A stretch of 64,000 bases of DNA from JBFMFR01 sp040752025 (GTDB lineage: Bacteria; Chloroflexota; Anaerolineae; Anaerolineales; UBA4823): the NCBI GenBank assembly GCA_040752025.1, contig JBFMFR010000028.1, positions 1 through 64,000 on the forward strand, given 5' to 3'. Numbering within the stretch: the stretch's first letter is position 1; every line of letters begins with the position of its first letter. The notes under the pieces are model-generated. The model had not been told where the DNA came from. It saw only the letters and a list, made by a program, of their open reading frames with translations, and searched no databases. This document shows, one piece after another, positions 44,594-53,432 of the stretch. Both the position numbers and the translations under genes were made by a program.

Positions 44594-47500
44594 ATGCGCG
44601 TGAAAACTCTCCTGGCTTGCCTGCTGCTGCTGGCGCTGGCCAGCCCTCGGCCGGCGCTGGCGCAGGACGCGCCTGCCGCAGATTGGCCGGCACGCTTGGA
44701 GTTCATTTCGATCGATCAGGGACTGTCGCAGGTGACAGTGTACTGCATATTGCAGGACAGCCGCGGTTTCATGTGGTTCGGCACCGAGGACGGGTTGAAC
44801 CGCTACGATGGCTACAGCTTCCGCATCTACCGCCGCGACCCGGACGACCCGAACAGCCTGAGCGCCAATACCATCCGCAGCCTGTACGAAGACTCTAGCG
44901 GGGACCTGTGGGTGGGCACGCAGGGCGGCGGCCTGAACCGCTACGAGCGCGCCAGCGGGCGCTTCAGCCACTACCGGCACGACCCCGCCGAACCGGATAG
45001 CCTGAGCGAGGATACGGTCACGGAGATCACCGGCGGCCCAGCCGGGGAGTTGTGGCTGGGCATGGAGGCCAGTGGGTTGGAGCGCTTCGACCCGGCCAGC
45101 GGGAAGGTCGAGCACTACCGCCACGACCCGTCGCAGGCAGACAGCCTGGCGCAGGATGCGGTCACGGCTTTGCAGTTGGAGGCCTCCGTCGGGGCGCTGT
45201 GGGTGGGCACGCAGGGTGGCGGGCTGGAGCGCCTGGATCTGGCTTCTGGGAAATTTACACATTATCACCACGACCCTGCTGACCCGGACAGCCTGGGCGA
45301 TGAGCGCATCACGGCTTTGTTCGCCAGCCGCAGCGGGGCGCTGTGGGTGGGTACGCAGGGCGGGTTGGAGCGATTGGACCCGGCTTCTGGGAAGTTCGTA
45401 CATTACCGCAGCGACCCCAACGACCCGCACAGCCTGGGAGTTGATCTAATCGAAAGCCTGTTCGAGGATGCTTCGGGCAGCCTGTGGGTGGGTACAGCCA
45501 GCGGGTTGAACGAACTGCCAGGCGCAGCAGCGCAGGTCCCTGGGAGCAGATTCACCCAGTATAATGAGGACCCCGGTGATCCCAGTACGGAGAGCCTGAG
45601 TCTGGGGGTCGACGCGCTGTACGTGGACGCGGGCGGGGTAGTGTGGGCGGGCACCAGCCTGGGAGGGCTGATCAAGCTCGACCGGCAGACGCGGCGTTTC
45701 GTTCATTACCATCACGATCCCACCAATCCGGACAGCCTAAGCAGCAATTACGTGTGGGCTTTTGCTGAGGACGCGCAAGGGGACCTGTGGGTGGGCGGCG
45801 GCTCACCTGGCGGCGGGTTGAACCGCCTGGAGCGCGCCAGCGGGAAGTTCCGGCTCTACCAGCACATCCCTGGCGACTCTTACAGTCTGAGCGCCTCGGC
45901 GGTGATGGCGCTGGAAAATGATTCGCAAGGCGGGTTGTGGGTGGGGACTTATAACGGTGGGCTGGACTGGTTCGAGCACGCCAGCGGGCGCTTCTATCAC
46001 TACCTGCATATGCCCGGCGAGCCCGGCAGCCTGGGCGGGAACACCGTCCTGGCCCTGCTGGAAGACCGCCAGGGCGTCCTGTGGGTCGGCCTGGAGGGCG
46101 CCGGGCTGGACCGCCTGGACCGGCAGAGCGGGCAGTTCAGCCACTACCGCCACGACCCTGACGACGCGCACAGCCTGGGCAGCGACACGGTGCTGGCGCT
46201 GTACCAGGACCCGCAGGGCGCCCTGTGGGTGGGCACAACCGGAGGGCTGTGCCGCTTCGATCCGCAGGCGCAGAATTTCCAGGTGTACCAGAACCAGCCC
46301 GGCGATCCGCAATCGCTGGTCTCCAACGGGGTGGCGGCGATCCTGGAAGATTCGGCCGGCGATCTGTGGGTGGGCACGGATGACGGCCTGGAGCGCTTCG
46401 ACCGCCAGGCAGGGACCTTCGACCACTACTCTGAGAAGGATGGACTGGCCAACGACGCCGTGGCGGGCATCCTGGAAGACGCGCAGGGCCGCCTGTGGAT
46501 CAGCTCGACGCGCGGGCTGTCGTGCTTCGACCCGCGCACGGGCGTCTTCAAGAATTACGACGGGCGCGACGGCCTGCAGAGCAACGAGTTCAACCGCGGG
46601 GCCAGCTACAAAAGCCCGGGTGGGGAGATGTTCTTCGGCGGGGTCAACGGCTTCAACGCTTTCGACCCGGCGCTCATCCAGGATAACCCGCACCAGCCGC
46701 CGGTGGTGATCACCAATTTCCTGCTGTTCAACAAGCCGGTGCAGGTTGGCAACCCGGCTTTGCCGCAAACCACGATCGAGGAGACCCAAGCGCTGCGTCT
46801 TTCCTACCGCGATTACGTGTTCTCCTTCGAGTTTGCCGCCCTGGATTACACGCTGCCCGAGAAGAACCAGTACGCCTACATGCTGGAAGGCTTCGACGAG
46901 GATTGGAACTACGTGGACAGCTCACGGCGTTTCGCCTCCTATGCCAACCTGCTGCCCGGCAGGTACACGTTCCGGGTCAAGGCTGCCAATAACGACGGTG
47001 TGTGGAACGAGCAGGGCGCCTCGGTGGATATTCGCATCACGCCGCCGCCGTGGGAGACCTGGTGGGCTTACACGCTGTACGTGCTGTTGGCGCTGTTATT
47101 GGCGCTGCTCTACCTGCGCTACCGACTGCGCGAGCTGGCTCACATGGCTGAGGTGCGCGCCAGCCAGGCTTCCCTGGCCCAGGCGCAGCGCCAGCTACTG
47201 CGCTCGCGTGAAGAGGAGCGCGCCCGCCTGGCGCGCGACCTGCACGATGGGCCGCTGCAAGTGCTGGTGGCGCTCAACTTGCAGTTGGGGATGGCGGCCC
47301 AGGCCAGGGAGCGCCCGGAGTCCCCGCCCGAGGCTCCCCTGGCGGACATGCAGGGTGAAGTGCGCCAACTGCTGACCGACCTGCGGGGGGTGTGCAGCCA
47401 GTTGCGCCCGCCGATGCTGGACACGCTGGGGCTGGGAGCGGCGGTGCGCCTGCTGGCCCAGGAGTGGTCGGCGCTGAGCGGCGTGCCGGTGAGCCTGGAC

Positions 47501-47848
47501 CTGCCGCCAGATGCCAGCCTGGGCGGTCTGCCCGGCGAAGCGGCGGTTAACCTGTACCGCATCGTGCAGGAGGCGCTGGCCAACATCGCCCGCCACGCCC
47601 AGGCTACGCAGGTCGAGATCAGCCTGGTCTGGCAGGGCGAGACGCTGGTGATGAACATCCAAGATGATGGGCGCGGCTTTGCCGCACCGCAGTCGCTGCA
47701 CAACCTGACGGCCGAGGGGCATTACGGGCTGGTGGGGATGCGTGAGCGGGCAGCGCTGATCGGGGCGGAATTCAGGCTGCGCTCCAGGCCGGGGCAGGGG
47801 GCAACGGTGGAGATACGCTGGACGAGGCCAGGCGATGCTATGAGGTGA
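44594..47848 (+). CDS. Propeller-type histidine kinase (NarL-class output)
   Basis: The 1084-residue membrane protein has a signal peptide, fourteen 'LWVGT..GLxRxD' propeller repeats (two seven-blade propellers), a Y_Y_Y domain (ending about residue 815), one transmembrane helix, then HisKA_3 with RLARDLHDGPLQ (phospho-His about residue 884) and a HATPase with NIARHAQA and DDGRGF. Binding of a ligand outside drives phosphorylation. No response regulator lies next to it. A TAAGAT at 44579-44584 suggests a near-leaderless start. Confidence 0.95.
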   Translation: MRVKTLLACLLLLALASPRPALAQDAPAADWPARLEFISIDQGLSQVTVYCILQDSRGFMWFGTEDGLNRYDGYSFRIYRRDPDDPNSLSANTIRSLYEDSSGDLWVGTQGGGLNRYERASGRFSHYRHDPAEPDSLSEDTVTEITGGPAGELWLGMEASGLERFDPASGKVEHYRHDPSQADSLAQDAVTALQLEASVGALWVGTQGGGLERLDLASGKFTHYHHDPADPDSLGDERITALFASRSGALWVGTQGGLERLDPASGKFVHYRSDPNDPHSLGVDLIESLFEDASGSLWVGTASGLNELPGAAAQVPGSRFTQYNEDPGDPSTESLSLGVDALYVDAGGVVWAGTSLGGLIKLDRQTRRFVHYHHDPTNPDSLSSNYVWAFAEDAQGDLWVGGGSPGGGLNRLERASGKFRLYQHIPGDSYSLSASAVMALENDSQGGLWVGTYNGGLDWFEHASGRFYHYLHMPGEPGSLGGNTVLALLEDRQGVLWVGLEGAGLDRLDRQSGQFSHYRHDPDDAHSLGSDTVLALYQDPQGALWVGTTGGLCRFDPQAQNFQVYQNQPGDPQSLVSNGVAAILEDSAGDLWVGTDDGLERFDRQAGTFDHYSEKDGLANDAVAGILEDAQGRLWISSTRGLSCFDPRTGVFKNYDGRDGLQSNEFNRGASYKSPGGEMFFGGVNGFNAFDPALIQDNPHQPPVVITNFLLFNKPVQVGNPALPQTTIEETQALRLSYRDYVFSFEFAALDYTLPEKNQYAYMLEGFDEDWNYVDSSRRFASYANLLPGRYTFRVKAANNDGVWNEQGASVDIRITPPPWETWWAYTLYVLLALLLALLYLRYRLRELAHMAEVRASQASLAQAQRQLLRSREEERARLARDLHDGPLQVLVALNLQLGMAAQARERPESPPEAPLADMQGEVRQLLTDLRGVCSQLRPPMLDTLGLGAAVRLLAQEWSALSGVPVSLDLPPDASLGGLPGEAAVNLYRIVQEALANIARHAQATQVEISLVWQGETLVMNIQDDGRGFAAPQSLHNLTAEGHYGLVGMRERAALIGAEFRLRSRPGQGATVEIRWTRPGDAMR

Positions 47849-48500
47849 TGATCAAATTCTTGCCCAATGTGTTCAATTGGGCGATGAACGCTTGTGGATC
47901 GGGTGGATGAATCCAACGCACCATTTCCCAGTCAGCGTGGGTAACAGAGCAGAGAACACGCGCCAGATCCGCTGGAAAGATGCCAGCGGCTTTACCCTGC
48001 GCACCAGTAATTGCTTCGTTGAGTGATAGGCTTTTCAAGTGGCATAGTCCCCAAATATCTGCAAGATCTTTGGGCTCGGCTCGATCCAGGGCGGCGGTTA
48101 CTTTGTTCGCCAGGATATTCTCCGCAGTATCGATTCTGCCAAGAAGGGGGTGTATCCAGGGTTCTCCTATGCGGGATGGAACATCGTTGATCATCTCGAT
48201 CTTGAGGCTTATTGTCTGCCCGACTACATTTAGCCGTACAAAGCGTTCTTCTCTGAGCAGCATCTGGCATTCCCACTTTCCAGGCTGCGAAATCGCCCGG
48301 ATAAACCGCTCTGCCCATAAACCGAAGCGTGGATCATCATCGACGAAGAAGTCCAGATCATCCGAGAAACGGTGATCGAGATAGCCGCGCGATAATGCTG
48401 TACCGCCGGTCAGGTAGAAGCCGGTGTCCACTGACGAAAGCTGGCGCAACACCTGATCCTGAAATGGATAGAGTTGGCTGAGATAGAAGTTTTGATCCAT
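47838..48500 (-). CDS. AbiEii/DUF1814-type nucleotidyltransferase toxin
   Basis: The 220-residue protein has FYLTGGTALSRGYL and FSDDLDFFVDDD, the GG-TALSR and DxD motif of AbiEii-like nucleotidyltransferases. In AbiE systems the toxin modifies tRNA-like targets and gives phage resistance or persistence. It is encoded with a small upstream partner. It is convergent with the kinase gene, overlapping its tail by 11 bases. Confidence 0.85.
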   Translation of the reverse strand: MDQNFYLSQLYPFQDQVLRQLSSVDTGFYLTGGTALSRGYLDHRFSDDLDFFVDDDPRFGLWAERFIRAISQPGKWECQMLLREERFVRLNVVGQTISLKIEMINDVPSRIGEPWIHPLLGRIDTAENILANKVTAALDRAEPKDLADIWGLCHLKSLSLNEAITGAQGKAAGIFPADLARVLCSVTHADWEMVRWIHPPDPQAFIAQLNTLGKNLIITS

Positions 48501-48503
48501 CGC

Positions 48504-48782
48504 TTATAACATTTCTGGATAGTGGGCAGGCAGCCACTCGGCCAGGAAGTCGAAGCCGCGCTTGCGGCTTTGGGAGCGGATATGCTCTCGCCAGCGCGGC
48601 CAGCCTTGTAGCAGGCGGCGAAAGCCCAGCAGGCGCACGATTTCCGGGTATGGGGCATATTCCAGCAGGCGGATGGCAGCCCAATCGGCGTCCAGACGCC
48701 CAATGGTTTGCTTTCCATCCAACAACGCCTGGAATTGGGTCTCATCGATATCGTAGTCCCAAACATATGGAAGGCTGGACAT
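48504..48782 (-). CDS. Probable partner of the AbiEii-like toxin
   Basis: The 92-residue product starts MSSLPYVWDYDIDET and has a Trp/Arg-rich helical end (GWPRWREHIR, RGFDFLAEWLP). It ends three bases before the toxin gene. A short first gene with this arrangement is typical of an antitoxin, though it is not the classical AbiEi, and no domain name can be given with confidence. Confidence 0.65.
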   Translation of the reverse strand: MSSLPYVWDYDIDETQFQALLDGKQTIGRLDADWAAIRLLEYAPYPEIVRLLGFRRLLQGWPRWREHIRSQSRKRGFDFLAEWLPAHYPEML

Positions 48783-48866
48783 GCGTTTCTGCTCCTGGAC
48801 TGATTATACAACAAATGGCTGGTAATAAGCGGGAGGTTAGCGACTATGCTGGCCTGGTGGTTGCGG

Positions 48867-48903
48867 CCAGACACCCGGAGTTTCCAAAACTCCGGGTGTC
48901 TGG
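48867..48903. repeat. Hairpin, CCGGAGTTT core, copy C
   Basis: CCAGACACCCGGAGTTT (48867-48883) pairs perfectly with the complementary arm at 48887-48903, loop CCA. Seventeen paired bases. It lies 24 bases past the HEAT-like gene stop on the minus strand. Confidence 0.75.
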
Positions 48904-48926
48904 ATGTAGATGGTTATGTTGGCGGG

Positions 48927-49553
48927 TCAGCCGGCATCTTTGTTCTGTAAAAACCGGTTAGCCAATTTGTAGGTTTGCAGGACGCGGTGGTCGGAGAGGT
49001 CCCAGTGCTGCAATTCGCTCTTCAACAGTTCCGGATGCTTCTTGCTGATGTCGCGCAGGGCGTTGCCAACGGATTTGCGCACGTAGGCGCTCTCGTCGCT
49101 GCGCAGCGGGCTCAAGCGCTGGATGGCGGCTTCGGGGTAATCCTTGAAGTAGGGGCGACCCGTCCATATCCTGAGGCCTTCTGTGACGGCGCGGCGCAGG
49201 TTGGGAGAAGGGCTGGCTAGCCAGGCGTCGATCATGCCGAGGGCCTGTTCGTAGCCGGTATCGGCGCAGTACCGGTCGAATGCCTTGGCCAGGATCTCCT
49301 GCACGCGCCAATCTGCATCCTGGCTGACGCGCGCTTTCAGGAATTTGAGGGCTTCTTTGGATTGGGCCGCCAGCCGGCCGAGGATGAACGTGGCAAGCGA
49401 GCGCGCTTGGTAGATCTCCGAAGCGTATAGCTGTCTGGCGATGCGCAGGCAGTCGGCGGCGGGCCGCTGGGCGATGAGTTCATCGGCGGCAGCCTGGATG
49501 TCCAGGAAGCCGGATTGGGTTGATTGAACCCTCTGAATGAGGCTTTCGATCAA
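48927..49553 (-). CDS. HEAT-repeat protein (DNA alkylation repair-like)
   Basis: The 208-residue helical protein has repeat-like segments (IARQLYASEIYQARSLATF, DWRVQEILAKAFDRY, RSDESAYVRKSVGNALRDI) resembling the AlkD-type HEAT fold. AlkD-like proteins bind damaged DNA or other partners. I chose a TTG start at 49553 because AGGGAG lies nine bases before it and the start overlaps the DinB stop by four bases. The frame further upstream is out of family. Codon use is normal. Confidence 0.75.
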   Translation of the reverse strand: MIESLIQRVQSTQSGFLDIQAAADELIAQRPAADCLRIARQLYASEIYQARSLATFILGRLAAQSKEALKFLKARVSQDADWRVQEILAKAFDRYCADTGYEQALGMIDAWLASPSPNLRRAVTEGLRIWTGRPYFKDYPEAAIQRLSPLRSDESAYVRKSVGNALRDISKKHPELLKSELQHWDLSDHRVLQTYKLANRFLQNKDAG

Positions 49554-50125
49554 ACGCTTTGGGCTCCCTGGCCGTTTTTCCGGTTCCACATGGCCTTGAT
49601 GGCTTTGATCTCCCCAAGATGCTCGCGGTTGTCGAGCAGGAACATCATGAGGACATCGTAGACACACTCTGGCCCAGGCGAGCCAAGCGAGGCTGGCCAA
49701 CCGGCCGGCGGCTGCTCCAGCCCGTCCGGCGGCAAGGACTTCAGGTAAGCGCTCAGTGCTTCGCCAACCTGGTCGAAGTATACCAGCGATTGCTCGGCTG
49801 AAAGATGGGGCACGGCTTTGACCTGTTCCAGGGTATAGCCGGCCAGATTACCAAGGCCGGCAACGCCCAGCCCGGCAGGATCGTAGTTGGTTTTGTCGGC
49901 CCAGCCTTTTTCGTACCAGAGCTGCTTTTGATGAGGCTGGTTTTCCAGGATTTTTACCTTGAGCAGATCAAGGGCGCGGCTGATGTGCCAGACTGTCACG
50001 GCGATGTTGTTGGCTTCCGGGTCTGGCTGCCATTGCAGGGCCTCATCCGGCATATCTGAAATGACCCTGTGTAGAACATAACCAAAGTGTTCGAGCATGT
50101 CGAGCAAAACATTAACGGGCTGCAT
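49550..50125 (-). CDS. DinB-family protein
   Basis: The 191-residue product has a four-helix DinB fold with three likely metal histidines: HFGYVLHRV region, TVWHISRAL and NREHLGEI. DinB proteins are often thiol-S-transferases or stress-linked metal proteins. AGGAGACCC precedes the ATG at 50125. It is followed with four bases overlap by the HEAT-like gene and preceded by the DHCW gene by 14 bases, so the three are probably one operon. Confidence 0.85.
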   Translation of the reverse strand: MQPVNVLLDMLEHFGYVLHRVISDMPDEALQWQPDPEANNIAVTVWHISRALDLLKVKILENQPHQKQLWYEKGWADKTNYDPAGLGVAGLGNLAGYTLEQVKAVPHLSAEQSLVYFDQVGEALSAYLKSLPPDGLEQPPAGWPASLGSPGPECVYDVLMMFLLDNREHLGEIKAIKAMWNRKNGQGAQSV

Positions 50126-50139
50126 GTGATTGGGTCTCC

Positions 50140-50469
50140 TCAGTCGACAATGAAAAGCTTGGCCCCGGTTAGGGTGTGAGAACGATGCGGTTCTGCCTGA
50201 TCCGCTACCTGGTAGCTGTCGCCGGGCTTCAGGATGAACTGCCTGCCATCGGCCAGTTCGGTGTGCAGTTCGCCTTCCAGGCAAAGTAGAATGTGGCCTT
50301 TGCTGCACCAGTGATCAGCCTGGTAGCCAGGGGTGTATTCAACCAGGCGAACCCGGATGCGATCGAAGTGCTGCGTGCGCCAGTAGGCCATCCCGGTCTC
50401 GCCTTCGTGCTGCGTGGGCTCGATTTGTGACCAGACGGTAACACTGAAGGGGATATTGGTCATGTCCAT
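50140..50469 (-). CDS. DHCW-motif cupin protein
   Basis: The 109-residue single-domain cupin has ADHWCSKGHILLCLEGEL, matching the DHCW cupin group, and a late KPGDSYQVADQAEPHRSHT with further His/Asp ligands. The function is unknown, possibly binding a small ligand through a metal. I chose the middle of three clustered ATGs (50469) because GGAG lies six bases before it; 50475 and 50514 are alternatives. Confidence 0.85.
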   Translation of the reverse strand: MDMTNIPFSVTVWSQIEPTQHEGETGMAYWRTQHFDRIRVRLVEYTPGYQADHWCSKGHILLCLEGELHTELADGRQFILKPGDSYQVADQAEPHRSHTLTGAKLFIVD

Positions 50470-50547
50470 GTGCATCTCCGTAGTGGATACCTCTAAAATG
50501 GCGATATTGTTCATATTCGATGGTCAGTACCCTATCGGAACAACCGC

Positions 50548-50597
50548 CGCCCGCTTCAGTTCCCGGAGGCGGCTTCTACGAGCGGCTGAAGCGGGCG
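50548..50597. repeat. Long inverted repeat after the lectin gene
   Basis: CGCCCGCTTCAG (50548-50559) is the exact complement of CTGAAGCGGGCG (50586-50597). The 26-base loop may fold. It lies 22 bases past the stop of the propeller lectin gene. Confidence 0.55.
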
Positions 50598-50619
50598 ACA
50601 GCCAGCGGGCAATGCCCGG

Positions 50620-51789
50620 TTATTTCACTTCTCCGCCGATCGATTCCCAGCCGGACCAGCCGGGATTCCAGGCGATGTGCCAGACGGTGTTATCCTGACC
50701 GCGGGCGAAGACGTCCAGGCGGTCGGGGCCCCAGGAAGCTACGGCAGGGGCGGAGGTGAGCACGCCGCCCAGCGATTCCCAGGCGTGCCACTGACCATCC
50801 CACCACATGTGCCACAGGGCTTTATCCTGCCCGCGGGCGAAGATGTCGATGCGGTTGGGCCCCCACGAAACGGCGGCAGGGGCGGAGGTGATCACACCAC
50901 CCAGGGCTTCCCAGCCGGACCAGCCGGGGTTCCAGGCGATGTGCCACAGGCCATCATCCTGGCCGCGGGCGAAGATATCCAGGCGGTCGGGGCCCCAGGA
51001 GGCCACGGAGGGAGCGGAGGTGAGCACGCCGCTCAGCGATTCCCAACCAGACCAGCCGGGGTTCCAGGCGATGTGCCACAGGGCTTTGTCACTGCCGTGG
51101 GCGAAGATATCGATGCGGTCGGGCCCCCACGAAACGGCAGCGGGAGCAGATGAAAGCTCACCGCCTAGCGATTCCCATCCGGACCAGCCAGGATTCCAGG
51201 CGACGTGCCAAAGGCTGTTGTACTGGCCGCGGGCAAAGACATCCAGGCGGTTGGGCCCCCAGGAAGCCACAGCTGGGGCGGAGGTGAGCACGCCGCCCAG
51301 CGATTCCCAGCCGGACCACTGGTTTTTCCAGGCGATGTGCCGCAAGGTGTTATCCTGGCCGCGAGTGAAAACATCCAGGCGGTTGGGTCCCCATGAGACG
51401 GCGGCTATACCCGCCTCAGCGAGCTTGGCGGGCGGCGGCGATGTGAAGGTCGGTGTGATTTGAACGGGCGGCGGCAGGTAGATGGTTGCAGTGGGGGTGA
51501 AGGTTGGCGGAGGGGGGGGCGTGAAGGTAGGCAGGGGGGTAAAGGTGAGCGTTATGGTCGGCGGAGGGGGCGTAAACGTGCCGGCGGCCCCGAGTTCTTG
51601 CTGGCCCGGCGATGTGGGCGAGGGGCTGGCAGTCGGTGCGGGGGAAGTGGTGGTTGCCTCAGGCGTGGCAGGGCCTCCCGCGGTGGGCGGGATGGCAGTG
51701 GGGGCGATGGCTCCGGGCAGGTTGCAGCTCAAAACCAGCAGGCCGAGGGTCAGAAAGCGGATGAGGATCGATCGAAACCTGGCGGTCAT
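50620..51789 (-). CDS. Lipoprotein with six-repeat lectin-like propeller (DUF346-type)
   Basis: The 389-residue product has a lipobox (LVLSC), a Pro/Thr-rich linker (about 30-125) and six 44-residue repeats of the form SWGPxRxDxFARGxDxxLWHIAW (about residues 128-389). This matches PLL/DUF346-type lectin propellers, which bind fucose or other sugars between blades. Odd repeats have AVSWGP and even ones VASWGP, so the array grew by doubling a two-repeat unit. Probable role: surface glycan binding. Confidence 0.9.
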   Translation of the reverse strand: MTARFRSILIRFLTLGLLVLSCNLPGAIAPTAIPPTAGGPATPEATTTSPAPTASPSPTSPGQQELGAAGTFTPPPPTITLTFTPLPTFTPPPPPTFTPTATIYLPPPVQITPTFTSPPPAKLAEAGIAAVSWGPNRLDVFTRGQDNTLRHIAWKNQWSGWESLGGVLTSAPAVASWGPNRLDVFARGQYNSLWHVAWNPGWSGWESLGGELSSAPAAVSWGPDRIDIFAHGSDKALWHIAWNPGWSGWESLSGVLTSAPSVASWGPDRLDIFARGQDDGLWHIAWNPGWSGWEALGGVITSAPAAVSWGPNRIDIFARGQDKALWHMWWDGQWHAWESLGGVLTSAPAVASWGPDRLDVFARGQDNTVWHIAWNPGWSGWESIGGEVK

Positions 51790-51992
51790 GGTTCTCCTGT
51801 GCTATGACGGGCACACCCGGCAGTTGCGTATGCAAGCAGCGTTTTATCTTTTATGAGGCGTTTTTTCAAAAGTGGGTGAAATGCTCGCGCCAGTTTCTGC
51901 CTGACGCGATGATCCTGGCAGCGGTGGACGGAGGGTATTGTAGTATAGAGTGGGCAGATATGTAAGGGGGGGAGGTCCAGGAGTCAAGCGGC

Positions 51993-52039
51993 TTGACTCT
52001 TGTAATACAATGTATTACAATATATTATAATGTAATACA
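51993..52039 (+). promoter_or_regulatory. Promoter embedded in an operator array
   Basis: TTGACT (51993-51998) and TACAAT (52016-52021) are 17 bases apart, and TGTAATACA occurs at 52001 and 52031 with TGTATTACA (inverse) at 52011. The palindrome covers the spacer and -10. This fits autoregulation by the RHH-like product of the next gene. Confidence 0.55.
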
Positions 52040-52075
52040 AGATATTGATTCGATGATTGTGAGGAGAGTCAGGTT

Positions 52076-52576
52076 ATGGCCGAGATCGTCACTTTTCGCC
52101 CGTCTTTGCAGGATAAGGTCGCCATCGGGCGCATCCTGCGCGAGCATCCCTATCTCAACCGGAACGTGTCTGCGGCGATCCGCGCCGGGCTGACGGCTTA
52201 CCACGAGCTGCAAGTGCTCAGGGAGGAACAGGCGCGCCAGCAGGCGGCGCACGCCCTGGCCCAGGAACTGGCGCAGCGTTACCAGGCGATGCGCTGGATC
52301 GAGGGCGGCGCGGCGCAGGGGGAGGCGGCGCTCTTCGAGGCCTGGCTGGCCGAGAGGCGATCCCCGCCGCCGCCGCAGGCGCTGGGCGCAGCCTTGCTGG
52401 AGGGGAGACTCCCGGCGGCTACCAGCCACGACCCGGATGGAAAGCTGCTGGTGGATTGGTACGCTTTCGACCGGCTGGTGATCGGCCGGGCGCAGACTCC
52501 AGCGCCGGTGTGGTATGTGGTGACCCTGGCGCAAAGCGCCGGGATGCCCGCAATCGAGAGCTACCAGATCCAGTGA
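52076..52576 (+). CDS. Probable RHH-type DNA-binding protein
   Basis: The 166-residue product begins with a strand-helix-helix that could be a ribbon-helix-helix (VTFRPSLQDKVAIGRIL, NVSAAIRAGLTAY), then a long Glu/Gln/Ala helix (QEELAQRY region) and an unknown C-terminal domain. RHH proteins usually repress their own gene from palindromes, and an exact TGTAATACA-type array overlaps the promoter. The fold is not certain. AGGAGAGTCAGG precedes the ATG. Confidence 0.55.
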   Translation: MAEIVTFRPSLQDKVAIGRILREHPYLNRNVSAAIRAGLTAYHELQVLREEQARQQAAHALAQELAQRYQAMRWIEGGAAQGEAALFEAWLAERRSPPPPQALGAALLEGRLPAATSHDPDGKLLVDWYAFDRLVIGRAQTPAPVWYVVTLAQSAGMPAIESYQIQ

Positions 52577-52593
52577 ATTTTGGAGTGAGAGAG

Positions 52594-53025
52594 ATGGCTG
52601 AAATGCAAGCGGTGCAGATCGAATGCCACCTGCCGGCGCCGCCAGAGGTGGTTTACCGGGCCTTTACCCAGGCGACGGCCTGGGAAAGTTGGTGCTGTGA
52701 TCGCGCCCGCGTCCAGGCGCAACCGGGTGGAGAGCTGCGCATCGAGACGCCTGGCTATGTGGCCCAGGGCGTGTTTTTGTCCCTGAAGCCGGGGCAGGCG
52801 CTGGCGTTCACCTGGCATGGCAACGGTGAGCCGCCCACGCGCGTGGAGGTGGATTTGCAGGCGGAGGGCGTAGGCACGCGCCTGCGCTTCACGGTCACCA
52901 ACCTGGGCGAGGCGCAGGCCTGGGCCGAAACCCGGGAGACGTTCGAGAGCCTTTGGGGCAGGGCATTGGCGAACCTGGCGCGAAAGCTCCGGGTGGGCTT
53001 TCTATCGAGCAGGCGTGATGCTTAG
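52594..53025 (+). CDS. SRPBCC/AHSA1-domain protein
   Basis: The 143-residue product has an AHSA1-type beginning (IECHLPAPPEVVYRAFTQ, WCCDRARVQAQPGGELRIE) and the typical TFESLWGRALANL helix. The fold binds lipids or hydrophobic molecules. It follows the RHH-like gene by 17 bases in the same direction. The function is unknown. Confidence 0.85.
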   Translation: MAEMQAVQIECHLPAPPEVVYRAFTQATAWESWCCDRARVQAQPGGELRIETPGYVAQGVFLSLKPGQALAFTWHGNGEPPTRVEVDLQAEGVGTRLRFTVTNLGEAQAWAETRETFESLWGRALANLARKLRVGFLSSRRDA

Positions 53026-53432
53026 ATTTTCCCCAGCCAATCGATGAATTGCCTGGGGCTGACAATAGGGATCTGGCGGAATTCTTTCAATGCCAGTAAG
53101 TGTTGTTTATCCCCACTGATGATCCAATCTGCCTGTCCAGCCACGGCCGCCTCAAGAAAAATGTTGTCACTCGGATCTTTTTGGATCACCTGAAACTTTT
53201 CGAGTGGTTGGACAAATTCGGCCTTACGAAACAAGTAAGCTGTGATAGATTCCAGAACTTCTGCTGGCAAGGCAAATTTAGGTCGAGACAGAACCTGTAA
53301 ATATTCAGATAAGATGACTGGGCTGATCAGTAGTGTGAATCGCTCGTTATACCAGGCTACCAGGATTGGTCGAACCTGGTGACCCAGCACGGCTGATACG
53401 AATACATTGGTATCCAGAATGACGCGCGTCAT
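53022..53432 (-). CDS. PIN-domain toxin
   Basis: The 136-residue protein has the acidic PIN set: LDTNVFVSAV, LSEYLQVL, then DPSDNIFLEAA and ISGDKQHL. PIN toxins cut RNA. It is encoded with a small upstream protein that overlaps by four bases, the usual antitoxin-first order. It converges with the SRPBCC gene, overlapping four bases. Confidence 0.88.
   Translation of the reverse strand: MTRVILDTNVFVSAVLGHQVRPILVAWYNERFTLLISPVILSEYLQVLSRPKFALPAEVLESITAYLFRKAEFVQPLEKFQVIQKDPSDNIFLEAAVAGQADWIISGDKQHLLALKEFRQIPIVSPRQFIDWLGKI

Noticed and set aside
50620..51400. 132-base tandem repeats, considered as a mobile or satellite array
   Set aside because: They are in-frame propeller blades of one protein.
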